A DNA stretch of 48,803 nucleotides from Halobacteriales archaeon QS_8_69_26 (GCA_003023195.1 PXRX01000028.1:83543-132345), one strand, 5' to 3'; counted from the first letter of the stretch, positions 31,672-40,136 are shown. A program made the numbers and translations. Notes: generated from the sequence alone by a model not told the origin.

Positions 31672-32061
31672 ACGTCGCCCGAACTGGTCCCCCTTCCTCC
31701 GGACCGCGCCCTGCGGTCCCCGCTTCTCCCGACCGGTAGCCGGTGGTGTGACCCAGCCGCTCGCGAGATCCGTCCACCGACCGGTCCCGGAACCGTGCCC
31801 ATCGACCGGTCCCGGAACCGTGCTCACCGACCGGTCCCGGAACCGTGCCCACCGACCACGCGAATCCGGGGGCCGATCGCCGATCCGTCCCTCCGCCGAC
31901 CGGTCGAGCCCGGGGATCGGTCCCGATCCCGAAGGTCGTCCGTCTCCGTGCCGAGCGGTCCTCCGTCGCCGTGACGATCGACCGTTCGTCGCCCGCCCGA
32001 GGGGCGGCCAGTCGGTCCGGCTTCCGGGGGTTTATGCCTCCGGACCCCGACTGTTGGGACG
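31672..32061. other. Intergenic region with 25-bp minisatellite
   Basis: These 390 bp between the 87-residue gene and the site-2 protease gene hold a 25-bp minisatellite (31776-31850) and otherwise GC-rich sequence. The protease promoter is probably the AT-richer GGTTTATGCC at 32029-32038, about 25 bases before its ATG. No gene is seen. Confidence 0.5.
31776..31850. repeat. 25-bp minisatellite, 3 copies plus a partial
   Basis: Contiguous units start at 31776, 31801 and 31826, each reading close to ACCGACCGGTCCCGGAACCG followed by TGCCC. The partial fourth unit is at 31851-31857. The units are nearly identical (2-3 substitutions). Confidence 0.85.
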
Positions 32062-33681
32062 ATGGACGAGGCCGACGCGCCGCCGTCCGGTCCCCCGACG
32101 GACGCCCTGGAGGCGGTCTTCCACGTCGAGGAGGTCCGGACGGACGGCGACCGGATCCTCTACTACGGCGAGTCGCTGGTTCCCCACGACCACCTGATGG
32201 AGGAGGTCTGGCCCGCCTTCCGGGAGGCGGGCTACGAGGTCCGTCTCACGACCGCCGACCGCGTGGACCCGCCGGGGGATCCGTCCCCGTCGGAACCGCC
32301 AGCCAGGTCCGGCACCGGCGGGACCGGCCGATCCGGGTCCGGGACACCCCGCGATGCCGCCGACCGGTCCGGGACGGCCCGGGAGACGACCGACCGGTCC
32401 GGTCCCGGCCCGGGATCCGATCCCGCCGCGACCCGCGACGACCGGAGCGACGACCCCGGGACTGACCCCGCCGCGACCCGCGACGACCGGGGCGACGACG
32501 ACCCCGGGACTGACCCCGCCGCGACCCGCGACCGGTCGCCCTCCGGGACCGACCCGACTCCGAACGGGGGGACCGACGGTACGGGTGGTGACGGCAGGGA
32601 TCACTGGACCGGCGACGACCGGGGACCCGGCGGGCGTGACGCCTGGACCCGCGACGACCGGCCACGCGGGCGAGGAACCGGCGACGGCGGCATCGGCGGG
32701 AACGACTCGCAGGTGAACAAACCCGGCGGGACGGTGTGGGCCGACCCCTCCCACGCCCGGAGCCCGCACGTCCTCGTCGCGGAACCGCACAGCGTGGGGA
32801 TCGACGGGATCCCCTGGAAGAACGCCGCCCTGGCGGTGGCGACGGTGCTGTCGACCCTGTGGGCCGGGGCCGCCTGGTACCACATCGACCTCGGGCAGAA
32901 CCCCGAACACATCGTCCACGCCTGGCCCTTCACCGTCGCCATCATGGGCGTCCTCGGCGTCCACGAGTTCGGCCACTACGTGATGAGCCGGTACCACGGC
33001 GTCGACGCCTCGTTGCCCTACTTCATCCCGATCCCGACGCTCATCGGCACGATGGGCGCGGTGATCCGGATGAAGGGTCGAATGCCGGACCGGAAGGCAC
33101 TGTTCGACATCGGGATAGCGGGGCCGCTGGCGGGCCTGGTGGCGACCATCGCGGTCACGGCGGTCGGCCTCCACCTCGACCCGGTGACCGTCCCGGAAGC
33201 GATACGGAACGACCCCGGCGCCGTCCAGGTCCACCTCGGGTTCCCGCCGCTGATGTACCTCATCGCGTGGGCGACGGGCCAGCCCCTCTCCTACCCGGAG
33301 GGACTGGCGGTCAACCCCGTCGTGATCGGCGGATGGGTCGGGATGTTCGTGACCTTTCTCAACCTCATCCCGGTCGGGCAACTCGACGGCGGTCACGTCA
33401 CCCGGGCACTGCTGGGCGAGCGCCAGCGGACCCTCGCCGCCGTCGTCCCGGCGGTCCTGTTCGGCCTGGCGGGCTACCTCTACTACTTCCGGGAGGTGCC
33501 CGGCAACGCCGTGTTCATCTGGGTGTTCTGGGGACTGTTCGCCGCCTTCTTCGCGTTCGTCGGCCCCGCCGCCCCCGTCGAGGACGAACCTCTCGGCCGA
33601 CGGCGGATCCTCGTCGGGGCCCTGACGCTCGTGCTCGGGGCGCTCTGTTTCACCCCGGTCCCGATCGCCATCATCCAGTGA
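32062..33681 (+). CDS. Site-2 protease family (M50) membrane metalloprotease with low-complexity insert
   Basis: A 539-residue intramembrane zinc protease. The catalytic HEFGH is at 301-305 and the third ligand motif NLIPVGQLDGGH at 434-445 (D442). Multiple transmembrane helices span about 260-535. Residues 1-70 form a small N-terminal domain (LEAVFHVEEVRTDGDRILYYGE...). Residues about 75-225 are a very unusual low-complexity stretch rich in Asp, Arg, Thr, Gly and Pro, with internal repeats of the type DDPGTDPAATRDDR. It would be a long disordered cytoplasmic linker. Family members cleave membrane-bound regulators. The 3' end of the gene is duplicated in a downstream minisatellite. The ATG at 32062 is likely, with a TATA element about 25 bases before it. 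Confidence 0.88.
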   Translation: MDEADAPPSGPPTDALEAVFHVEEVRTDGDRILYYGESLVPHDHLMEEVWPAFREAGYEVRLTTADRVDPPGDPSPSEPPARSGTGGTGRSGSGTPRDAADRSGTARETTDRSGPGPGSDPAATRDDRSDDPGTDPAATRDDRGDDDPGTDPAATRDRSPSGTDPTPNGGTDGTGGDGRDHWTGDDRGPGGRDAWTRDDRPRGRGTGDGGIGGNDSQVNKPGGTVWADPSHARSPHVLVAEPHSVGIDGIPWKNAALAVATVLSTLWAGAAWYHIDLGQNPEHIVHAWPFTVAIMGVLGVHEFGHYVMSRYHGVDASLPYFIPIPTLIGTMGAVIRMKGRMPDRKALFDIGIAGPLAGLVATIAVTAVGLHLDPVTVPEAIRNDPGAVQVHLGFPPLMYLIAWATGQPLSYPEGLAVNPVVIGGWVGMFVTFLNLIPVGQLDGGHVTRALLGERQRTLAAVVPAVLFGLAGYLYYFREVPGNAVFIWVFWGLFAAFFAFVGPAAPVEDEPLGRRRILVGALTLVLGALCFTPVPIAIIQ

Positions 33682-33769
33682 GGGGTCCGACTCCCGGTCC
33701 CGATCGCCATCATCCAGTGAGGGGTCCGACTCCCGGTCCCGATCGCCATCATCAGTGAGGGGTCCGGTT
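33654..33769. repeat. 39-bp minisatellite overlapping the protease stop codon
   Basis: Units start at 33654, 33693 and 33732. Each contains CCCGGTCCCGATCGCCATCA and the in-frame end of the protease gene (ATCCAGTGA). The first unit encodes the last residues and stop of the protease, so the repeat arose by duplicating the gene's end. The third copy lacks one base. Confidence 0.85.
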
Positions 33770-33777
33770 CCCGTCCC

Positions 33778-34725
33778 CTACCCCTCGCCGTGGACGTAGC
33801 CCTCGTCGGGGAGCGGGTCGCCGTCCATCGTGACGCCCCGGTCGGCGGGGACCGTCTCGCCGAGGACCGCGACGGGAACCGGTGCGGACTCCCTGACAGC
33901 CGACAGCGTCCCCTCGGGAACGGTGAAGAGCAGTTCGAAGTCCTCGCCGAAGGCCGTCGCCATCGCCAGGCGGTCCTCGGGTCCTTCGGCGACGTCCTCG
34001 ACGGCCGGATCCACGGGGACGGCGTCGCTCTCGACGGCGAACCCGCAGTCCGAGGCGGCCGATAGCTGGTGGAGCGACCGCGCGAGGCCGTCGCTGACGT
34101 CCATCATCGCCGTCGCCGCGTCGGCGACCGCCCGGCCGGCCGCGACCCGCGGAGTGAACCGGAAGAGGTCGTTGGCCCGGTCCGGGTCCTCCCCGAACAG
34201 GCGGAGGGCGGCCGCGCTCCGGCCCAGCGTCCCGGTGACACAGACCGCCTCGCCCGGCGAGGCGCCGGACCGGGGAACCGGATCCTCGGTGTGGCCCAGG
34301 GCGGTCGTTGCGACGGTGAACTCCCGATGCGTGTCGAGGTCACCGCCGACGTACTCGGCGTCGACGGCCGCACAGACGTCCCGTGCGCCCTCGACGAACG
34401 AGGACAGTTCGTCGGGGACGAACGCCGGGGCGGCGTAGACCGCGACGGCGGCGGTGGCCCCGGCCCCCATCGCGGCGACGTCGGACAGCGAGGCCGCGAC
34501 CGACCGCCAGCCGGCGGTGTAGCGGGTCGTCCCGGCCGGGAAGTCCGTCCGGTCGTGGAGCATGTCCGTCGTCAGCACCGCGTCGCCGACCACCGCCGCG
34601 TCGTCGCCCGCGCGGTCCACCAGGTCGCCGACGAGGGCGAGGGCCGCACGCTCGTCGACCCCTCCCCGTTCTCCCACCTCCTCGCCGTCCACGGCCCTCC
34701 CGTCGCCGGCCCCGGAGTCCTCCAT
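33778..34725 (-). CDS. thiL: Thiamine-monophosphate kinase
   Basis: A 315-residue ThiL. The family order is DDAAVV near residue 40, TTDMLHDRTDFP, WRSVAASLSDVAAMGA, VGGDLDTH, VTGTLGRS, MMDVSDGLARSLHQL and AFGEDFELLFTVP, with the acidic residues that bind Mg-ATP. It phosphorylates thiamine monophosphate to the diphosphate cofactor. It is divergent from rps19e, an arrangement I recall as common in haloarchaea. The N-terminal 20 residues are a variable acidic extension. The ATG at 34725 is chosen for lack of a better alternative nearby. Confidence 0.9.
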   Translation of the reverse strand: MEDSGAGDGRAVDGEEVGERGGVDERAALALVGDLVDRAGDDAAVVGDAVLTTDMLHDRTDFPAGTTRYTAGWRSVAASLSDVAAMGAGATAAVAVYAAPAFVPDELSSFVEGARDVCAAVDAEYVGGDLDTHREFTVATTALGHTEDPVPRSGASPGEAVCVTGTLGRSAAALRLFGEDPDRANDLFRFTPRVAAGRAVADAATAMMDVSDGLARSLHQLSAASDCGFAVESDAVPVDPAVEDVAEGPEDRLAMATAFGEDFELLFTVPEGTLSAVRESAPVPVAVLGETVPADRGVTMDGDPLPDEGYVHGEG

Positions 34726-34785
34726 GGCAGTGGGATCGGTCCCCGCCGGGCATTAATCCACGGGGGCGACGGATCCGCGGATGGC

Positions 34786-34805
34786 TTACAGTAAAATTAC
34801 TGTAA
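34786..34805. promoter_or_regulatory. Palindromic element copy 3 (TTACAGTAA-AA-TTACTGTAA)
   Basis: Here two TTACnGTAA palindromes lie 11 bp apart, both arms perfect. The element is in the thiL/rps19e divergent region, 61 bp from the thiL start, and directly followed by a GC-rich repeat tract, as at copy 2. Confidence 0.6.
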
Positions 34806-34844
34806 CCCGGGAGCGGATCCGGGACGGGGCAGGCTCGGACCGGG

Positions 34845-34920
34845 GCGGGATCCGGGACGGGGCGAGACGGGATCGGAATTGGGCGGGATCCGGGACGGGG
34901 CGAGACGGGATCGGAATTGG
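34845..34920. repeat. 38-bp minisatellite, 2 exact copies plus partials
   Basis: Two identical 38-bp units (34845-34882 and 34883-34920) begin GCGGGATCCGGGACGGGGCG and end GATCGGAATTGG. A degenerate unit precedes (about 34814-34844) and a 12-base partial follows. Confidence 0.85.
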
Positions 34921-35072
34921 GCGGGATCCGGGGGGGCGACCCCGGAACGGGAGCGGACCCGGGGAAGGGGCCGGGGCGGGTCGGACGGACCGAGACGGCC
35001 CGGGACCCGGCGGCCACCGCCCGCGAACTCGAATACGATGCCCTTAACTGCCGGCGCGGGGTATCCGGCCGC

Positions 35073-35534
35073 ATGGCCACGATGTACGACGTCCCGGTGG
35101 AGGCCCTTATCGAGGCCGTCGCCGAGGACTTCGCGGATCGCGACGCGATAGCGCGCCCGGACTGGGCGCAGTTCGTCAAGTCCGGCTCGAACCGCGAACT
35201 GCCCCCCGAACAGGAGGACTTCTGGGAGCGACGCGCCGCGAGCGTCCTCCGGAAGGTCGCCAAAGACGGCCCCGTCGGCGTCGGCCGCCTCCGGACCGAG
35301 TACGGCGGTGCCAAGCAGGGGTCGAACCGCTACCGCGTCGCCGGCACCCACCGCTCCGACGCCTCCGGAAAGGTCATCCGGGAGATCCTCGTCCAGCTAG
35401 AGAAGGCGGACCTGGTCCGCCGCGCCGAGGGCGAGGGTCGCCGGATCACCCCCGAGGGCCAGAGCTTCCTCGACGACACCGCCGAGGAAGTCATCGAGGA
35501 CCTCGACCGGCCGGAACTCGACCGCTACGCCTGA
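35073..35534 (+). CDS. rps19e: Ribosomal protein S19e
   Basis: A 153-residue archaeal/eukaryotic-type small-subunit protein: MATMYDVPVEALIEAVAEDFA, then RPDWAQFVKSGSNRELPPEQEDFW, then RRAASVLRKVAKDGPVGVGRLRTEYGG. It continues with IREILVQLEKADLVRRAEGEGRRITPEGQSFLD, which is the winged-helix core. The length is normal. The ATG at 35073 matches the conserved N-terminus; an open frame running upstream through the minisatellite is not part of the gene. It is followed by the PDCD5 gene, with which S19e is linked in many archaea. Confidence 0.95.
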   Translation: MATMYDVPVEALIEAVAEDFADRDAIARPDWAQFVKSGSNRELPPEQEDFWERRAASVLRKVAKDGPVGVGRLRTEYGGAKQGSNRYRVAGTHRSDASGKVIREILVQLEKADLVRRAEGEGRRITPEGQSFLDDTAEEVIEDLDRPELDRYA

Positions 35535-35586
35535 ACGCGGCGGAGCTTTCTTCCGACGGCCCGAGTCCGCCCGGCCGCCGCCTCTC

Positions 35587-35688
35587 CGTCCCGACCGGAT
35601 CCTCCCCGGCCGTCGCCTCACCCGTCCTCGCCGTCCCGACCGGATCCCGCCGAGCCGTCGCCCCCGTCCTCGCCGTCCCGACCGGATC
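35587..35688. repeat. Imperfect 42-45 bp tandem repeat
   Basis: The sequence CGTCCCGACCGGATC begins units at 35587, 35632 and 35674, with GCCGTCGCC...CGTCCTCGC filling between them. It fills most of the 219-bp gap between rps19e and the PDCD5 gene. Confidence 0.75.
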
Positions 35689-35753
35689 ACCCCGCTCGTC
35701 GAACGGTCGTCTCCGTAATGATTTTCAGCTCCAACCCGCAATTACACCACAAG

Positions 35754-36098
35754 ATGAGCGAGAACCCCGACGACGACCGCCTCGACGAACTCAGGGAGAA
35801 GAAGATGGAGCAGCTCAGGGAGCAACGGGAGGGCGGCGGGGAGGCCGCCGAGGCCCAGCGGGAGGCCGCCGAGGCCCAGAAGAAGGCGATCCTCCGCCAG
35901 CACCTCACCGACGGCGCGCGCAAGCGGCTCAACTCGGTGAAGATGTCCAAGCCCGACTTCGGCGACCAGGTCGAGCGACAGATCGTCGCCCTCGCCCAGT
36001 CGGGACGGGTGCAGGGGAAGATAGACGAGGACCAGATGAAGGAACTGCTGAAGGAACTCAAACCCGACGAGACCGAATTCAACATCCGGCGGCGCTGA
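35754..36098 (+). CDS. PDCD5 family DNA-binding protein
   Basis: A 114-residue basic/acidic helical protein matching the archaeal PDCD5 (TFAR19-related) family. A long N-terminal helix ([19 protein letters not shown]...[35 protein letters not shown]) is followed by the three-helix core [38 protein letters not shown]. The archaeal members bind DNA; the cellular role is uncertain. The ATG at 35754 (MSENPDDDR) is favoured over the in-frame start at 35718. It lies 19 bp before the PP-loop gene and probably forms an operon with it. Confidence 0.92.
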   Translation: MSENPDDDRLDELREKKMEQLREQREGGGEAAEAQREAAEAQKKAILRQHLTDGARKRLNSVKMSKPDFGDQVERQIVALAQSGRVQGKIDEDQMKELLKELKPDETEFNIRRR

Positions 36099-36117
36099 CG
36101 CCGGGCGGGGATCCGCG

Positions 36118-36708
36118 ATGGAACTGGGGTTACTCTACAGCGGCGGCAAGGACTCGACCCTGGCGGCACTCCTGCTCGACGGGTTCTACGACGTCACCCT
36201 CGTGACCGCCACCTTCGGGGTGACCGAGGACTGGGAGCACGCCCGCCGGACCGCGGAGTCCATCGGCTTTCCGTTCCGGCGCGTGGAGATGGACCGCTCG
36301 GTCGCCCGGTCCGCCGTCGAGCGGATCCGCGAGGACGACTACCCGCGGGAGGGGATCCAGCGGGTCCACCTCCACGCCCTGGAGTCGGTCGCCGCGGACG
36401 GGTTCGCGGCCGTCGCCGACGGCACCCGGCGCGACGACAGGGTGCCCTCGGTCTCGCGGGCACAGGCCCAGAGCCTGGAGGACACCCACGGCGTCGACTA
36501 CCTCGCGCCGCTGTCGGGGTTCGGCCGCGGGGCCGTCGACCGCCTCGTCGACCGCCACCTGGAGGTCACGGTCGGCCCGAGCGAGGAGATAGACAAGGCC
36601 GACTACGAGGCCGAACTCCGGGCGCTGTTGGCCGCCGAGTACGGCGAGCGGGCGGTCGCGGAGGTCTTCCCCCACCACGAGCAGACCCACGTCGAGGACC
36701 TGCGGTGA
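36118..36708 (+). CDS. PP-loop (N-type) ATP pyrophosphatase family protein
   Basis: A 196-residue protein with the PP-loop SGGKDST at residues 8-14. A typical alpha/beta adenine nucleotide alpha-hydrolase layout follows: VTLVTATFGVTEDWEHARRTAESIGFPF, then GFAAVADGTRRDDRVPSVSRAQAQ. Such enzymes adenylate a substrate, often a tRNA base or a small molecule. The target here is unknown, as it is shorter than TtuA, ThiI or QueC. Two histidines and a glutamate near the C-terminus (FPHHEQTHVEDL) could bind metal. It is translated right after PDCD5. Confidence 0.82.
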   Translation: MELGLLYSGGKDSTLAALLLDGFYDVTLVTATFGVTEDWEHARRTAESIGFPFRRVEMDRSVARSAVERIREDDYPREGIQRVHLHALESVAADGFAAVADGTRRDDRVPSVSRAQAQSLEDTHGVDYLAPLSGFGRGAVDRLVDRHLEVTVGPSEEIDKADYEAELRALLAAEYGERAVAEVFPHHEQTHVEDLR

Positions 36709-36793
36709 CGGCCCGGCGAAGCGCGTTTCGGCGGTGCGCGTCCCGGTACCACCGATCGAAAGCTTTCAACAGGTCGCCCCCCCAAGCGGGGCC

Positions 36794-38092
36794 ATGTACG
36801 ACCGCCTGAAGGGATTCCGGGACTTCTACCCCGAGGAGATGGGGCCCCGGCGGGAGGCCATGGACGCCGTCGAGACGGTCTGTCGGCGCTACGGGTTCCG
36901 CGAGGTCGGGACCCCGGCCCTCGAACGCGCTCAGATGTACGTCGACAAGAGCGGCGAGGGCATCGTCGAGGAACTGTACAGCTTCGAGGACCAGGGCGGT
37001 CGCCACGTGGCGATGACCCCGGAACTGACGCCGACGGTCGCCCGGATGGTCGTCGCCAAGCAACAGGAACTCACGAAGCCGATCAAGTGGTTCTCGACCC
37101 GCCCGTTCTGGCGGTACGAGGAGCCCCAGCAGGGCCGGTTCCGGGAGTTCTACCAGACGAACGTCGACATCTTCGGGTCGTCGGCCCCCGAGGCCGACGC
37201 CGAGGTGATGGCCGTCGTCGCCGACGCCTTCGACCGCCTGGGGCTGACCCCCGACGACTTCGAGTTCCGGGTCAACCACCGGGGGATCCTGGGCGGCCTG
37301 CTCGCGTCGTTCGGCGACGACGTCGACGTCGAGGACGGGATCCGGGTCGTCGACAAGAGCGAGAAGGTCGAACGGGCGGAGTACTACGACCTGCTCTCGG
37401 GCGTGGGGCTGACCCGCGACGAGGCCCGGCAGGTCGACGACCTGCTCTCGGCGGGCGACCTGGACGAGATAGCCGAGTTCGCCGGGACCGACCAGGTCGC
37501 GGCGGGCGTCGAGAACCTGCGGGCCGTGATGGCGGCGGCCGAGGACTTCGGCGTCCGGGAGTACCTCACCCTCTCGCCCGAGACGGCGCGGGGACTGGAC
37601 TACTACACCGGCGCGGTCTTCGAGTGCTTCGACTCCACCGGGGAAGTCTCGCGGTCCATCTTCGGCGGCGGGCGCTACGACGACCTCATCGAGGAGTTCG
37701 GCGGCCCCTCGATGCCCGCCGTCGGCGTCGCTCCCGGCTACGCGACGATGACCCTGCTCCTCCAGCGAGCCGGCGTCCTGCCCGAGGGCACACTCTCGAC
37801 GGACTACTACGTCCTCCGGGTCGGTGACACCCGCGCGGTCGCCGCACGGATCGCCCGCCAGCTACGGGACAGGGGCCACGTCGTCGAGTCCGACGTCGCC
37901 GGGCGGTCGTTCGGCGCACAACTGGACTACGCCGACTCCGTCGGTGCCGAGACGGTGGTCATCGTCGGCGAGCGCGACCTGGAGAACGACGAGGTCACGG
38001 TCAAGGACATGGACTCGGGCGACCAGACGACCGTCCCCGTCGAGGAGTTCCCCGGCGACCGCGACCGGCCGACCTACGACGACTTCGCCTGA
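36794..38092 (+). CDS. hisS: Histidyl-tRNA synthetase
   Basis: A 432-residue class II synthetase. It starts YDRLKGFRDFYPEEM, has motif 1 around VGTPALERAQMYV, motif 2 in RPFWRYEEPQQGRFREFYQTNVDIFG, the HisRS-specific GLDYYTGAVFECF (HisA), and GGGRYDDLIEEFGGPSMPAVGVAPG (motif 3). The C-terminal anticodon-binding domain spans YYVLRVGDTRAVAARIA to the end. The ATG at 36794 is the family start, and the upstream in-frame sequence belongs to the promoter region (AAAGCTTTCAA near 36759). Confidence 0.96.
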   Translation: MYDRLKGFRDFYPEEMGPRREAMDAVETVCRRYGFREVGTPALERAQMYVDKSGEGIVEELYSFEDQGGRHVAMTPELTPTVARMVVAKQQELTKPIKWFSTRPFWRYEEPQQGRFREFYQTNVDIFGSSAPEADAEVMAVVADAFDRLGLTPDDFEFRVNHRGILGGLLASFGDDVDVEDGIRVVDKSEKVERAEYYDLLSGVGLTRDEARQVDDLLSAGDLDEIAEFAGTDQVAAGVENLRAVMAAAEDFGVREYLTLSPETARGLDYYTGAVFECFDSTGEVSRSIFGGGRYDDLIEEFGGPSMPAVGVAPGYATMTLLLQRAGVLPEGTLSTDYYVLRVGDTRAVAARIARQLRDRGHVVESDVAGRSFGAQLDYADSVGAETVVIVGERDLENDEVTVKDMDSGDQTTVPVEEFPGDRDRPTYDDFA

Positions 38093-38136
38093 CCGATCGG
38101 GCCCGTGGTAGAACCGACCCGCTCACGGGGCGGAGA

Positions 38137-38742
38137 TCAGACGACCCGGTCGACGGCGAACACGAGCGCCGCCGCCAGGACGGGGGGAACGACCGCGAAG
38201 ACGGGGTCGAGGCCGTAGAGGAACCCGACGGCCGGCGCGATGGCGTCGGGCGGCGTCTCGCGCTGGTCGGGGGGCGCCGAGACGAGCAAGGCGACGTACA
38301 GCGACCCGACGAACAGGTAGCCCGAGGCGGCGAACAGGAGGTCCGCCCTCGGGGTCGCGGTGCCCGCGCGGTGCCGGCGGGCCGCCAGGACGAGGGGGGC
38401 GAGCAGCGGCGCGACCACGAGCAGGCCCGACAGCAACAGGAAGGCCCGCGAGAAGGTGGCGGTCCCGCCGCCGGAGAGGGTCCGGGCCACCCAGCCGGGG
38501 AACGCGAGCGCCACGAGGGCGACGACGAAGGCGGCGAGCAGGCTCCCGACCAGGGCGTAGGACCGCATGAGGTACGAGTCGCTACCAAGGGCCGTCTTCA
38601 CCGACCGCCAGACGAGGCTGTAGCGCCCCGGGCCGTCGTCCCCTCCGGTGGCGTCCGTCCGGGCGTCGGCGGTGGCGGTCGTCGCGGTGGATCCCGTCGT
38701 CCCGTCGCCCCCACCGTCGGCCTCGCCCGTGCCGTCGGCCAT
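38137..38742 (-). CDS. Haloarchaeal membrane protein of unknown function
   Basis: A 201-residue protein with a disordered Thr/Gly/Asp/Ala-rich first 38 residues. A conserved-looking GRYSLVWRSVKTALGSDSYLMRSYALVG segment follows, then about five transmembrane helices (LLAAFVVALVALAFPGWVA, FLLLSGLLVVAPLLAPLVLAA, LLFAASGYLFVGSLYVALL and VVPPVLAAALVFAVDRVV are clear). No known domain is recognised. The ATG at 38742 begins after a GC-rich stretch and is the first start that avoids a non-haloarchaeal composition; the frame stays open upstream as a shadow. It is convergent with hisS. Confidence 0.7.
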   Translation of the reverse strand: MADGTGEADGGGDGTTGSTATTATADARTDATGGDDGPGRYSLVWRSVKTALGSDSYLMRSYALVGSLLAAFVVALVALAFPGWVARTLSGGGTATFSRAFLLLSGLLVVAPLLAPLVLAARRHRAGTATPRADLLFAASGYLFVGSLYVALLVSAPPDQRETPPDAIAPAVGFLYGLDPVFAVVPPVLAAALVFAVDRVV

Positions 38743-38904
38743 GCGCCGGGGTTGGGACCGCGGGCGATTAAGGGGTGCGATCCCGGTGTCCTCGCCACGG
38801 CCCACCGACCGGTCGCCGGCTCTCGGATCCGGCAACAGGTTCCGGGACCCGACGGCCGAGGGAGCGGCGATAGGTTTAGGTCCGGGCCGCGAGAAGTCCG
38901 GGAC

Positions 38905-39789
38905 ATGAACGTTCTCGTCGGCGGCGGCACGGGCTTCATCGGGACGACCCTGTGTGCGGAACTGGTCGAACGGGGCCACGACGTGACCGCGCTCTCGCGG
39001 GACCCGTCGGGCGCGGACCTCCCGTCCGCGGTCGAGACCTACCCGGCCGACGTCCGCGACTACGACGACGTCGAACCCGCGTTCGAGAACCAGGACGCCG
39101 TGGTCTACCTGGTGGCGCTGTCCCCGCTGTTCAAGACACCGAGCGGCCTGACCCACGAGGCCGTCCACCTGGGCGGGGCGGAGAACACCGTCCGGGCCGC
39201 CGAGGAACACGGAGTGGACCGGCTGGTCCACATGTCCGGGGTGTTCGCCGACCCGAACGCCGACACCGCCTACCTCCGGTCGAAGGGGAAGGCAGAGGAG
39301 GTCGTCCGGGACTCGGACCTGGAGTGGGTCGTCTACCGGCCCACCATCGTCTTCGGCGACGGCGACGAGTTCAAGGGGTTCGTGAAGATGCTGACCACGC
39401 CGTACGTCACCGGCCTCCCCGGGGGCGGTCGGGTGCGCTACCAGCCCGTCTGGGTCGGCGACGTCGTCCCGATGCTGGCCGACGGCGTCGAGGACGAGGA
39501 CCGCGCCGGCGACACCTACGAGATCGGAGGCCCCGAACGCCTCTCGCTGGCCGACGTCACCCGGATGATCTACCGGTCGGAAGGCAAGTCCGTCACGATA
39601 CTGCCGGTGCCGACGATCCTGGCGAGGGTCGGACTCAGGGTGATGGATCCGGTCCCGTTCTTCCCGCTGGGCGCCGACCAGGCGAAGTCCATGGACACCG
39701 ACCTTGTCGTCGAGAACAACGCCGTCACCGAGTTCGGCGTCGAGACCGCCGACCTGAAGACCTACGGGCAGTACCTCGGCATCGAGTAG
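38905..39789 (+). CDS. NAD-dependent epimerase family protein (NDUFA9-like)
   Basis: A 294-residue atypical short-chain dehydrogenase: MNVLVGGGTGFIGTTLCAELV carries the Gly-rich NAD(P) motif (GGGTGFIG), with VYLVALSP, the HLGGAENTVRAAEEHGVDRLVHMSG strand-helix, and SDLEWVVYRPTIVFGDGD. The catalytic tyrosine region is replaced (YLRSKGKAEE keeps Y..K), so activity on sugar substrates is uncertain. It is related to the complex I subunit NDUFA9 group. The ATG at 38905 immediately precedes the nucleotide-binding strand. It is divergent from the membrane protein gene upstream. Confidence 0.86.
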   Translation: MNVLVGGGTGFIGTTLCAELVERGHDVTALSRDPSGADLPSAVETYPADVRDYDDVEPAFENQDAVVYLVALSPLFKTPSGLTHEAVHLGGAENTVRAAEEHGVDRLVHMSGVFADPNADTAYLRSKGKAEEVVRDSDLEWVVYRPTIVFGDGDEFKGFVKMLTTPYVTGLPGGGRVRYQPVWVGDVVPMLADGVEDEDRAGDTYEIGGPERLSLADVTRMIYRSEGKSVTILPVPTILARVGLRVMDPVPFFPLGADQAKSMDTDLVVENNAVTEFGVETADLKTYGQYLGIE

Positions 39790-40136
39790 CCGCTCGGGAC
39801 TCGAGTAGCCGTCCGCTCCGGGGGCCGGGTCCCCAGGTGGTCCGGCACCAGGTAGGATCCGCTTACCGGCCCGGTGGGGATCGGCACGTGTCGAGCGAAG
39901 GAGTCCACGTCGAGCCCCGTCCACCGAGGCACGCACGAGGTCGGGGTAGGCCGATCCTTCGGGCGATCGTTCCCGGTACCGTCCACGGAACTATCCTGTA
40001 CGCATCCGGTAAGTAAACTTAAAACGCGGGGTGGCTCCCCAGTCAGACGGCGTTCGCCGGGGGTAGACCGCTGGTTCGGCTTCGCTGACACAAGGCTTAT
40101 GGTACTGATATGCCTGCTTAGGGACAGCGTCTAACT
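39790..40136. other. Intergenic region upstream of cetZ with two promoter candidates
   Basis: These 347 bp hold two TATA candidates for cetZ. ACTTAAAAC at 40017-40025 is the stronger match but would give a leader of about 85-90 bases. GCTTATGG at 40095-40102 lies about 35-42 bases before the ATG. Near the left end CGAGTAGCCG recurs just after the epimerase stop, a short duplication of the gene's end. No gene is seen. Confidence 0.5.

Larger units (their letters stand above)
34726..35072. other. Divergent intergenic region with palindrome and minisatellite
   Basis: These 347 bp separate thiL and rps19e. They hold the ATTAAT element at 34752-34757 (27-32 bases before the thiL start), palindromic element copy 3 (34786-34805), a 38-bp minisatellite (34845-34920), and the probable rps19e TATA CCTTAACT (35042-35049), 24-31 bases before its ATG. 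Frames open through the repeat are shadows. Confidence 0.6.

Noticed and set aside
11011..35688. The intergenic repeat tracts as CRISPR arrays
   Set aside because: Units are directly adjacent with no unique spacers, unit lengths differ from tract to tract, and no cas genes are present.
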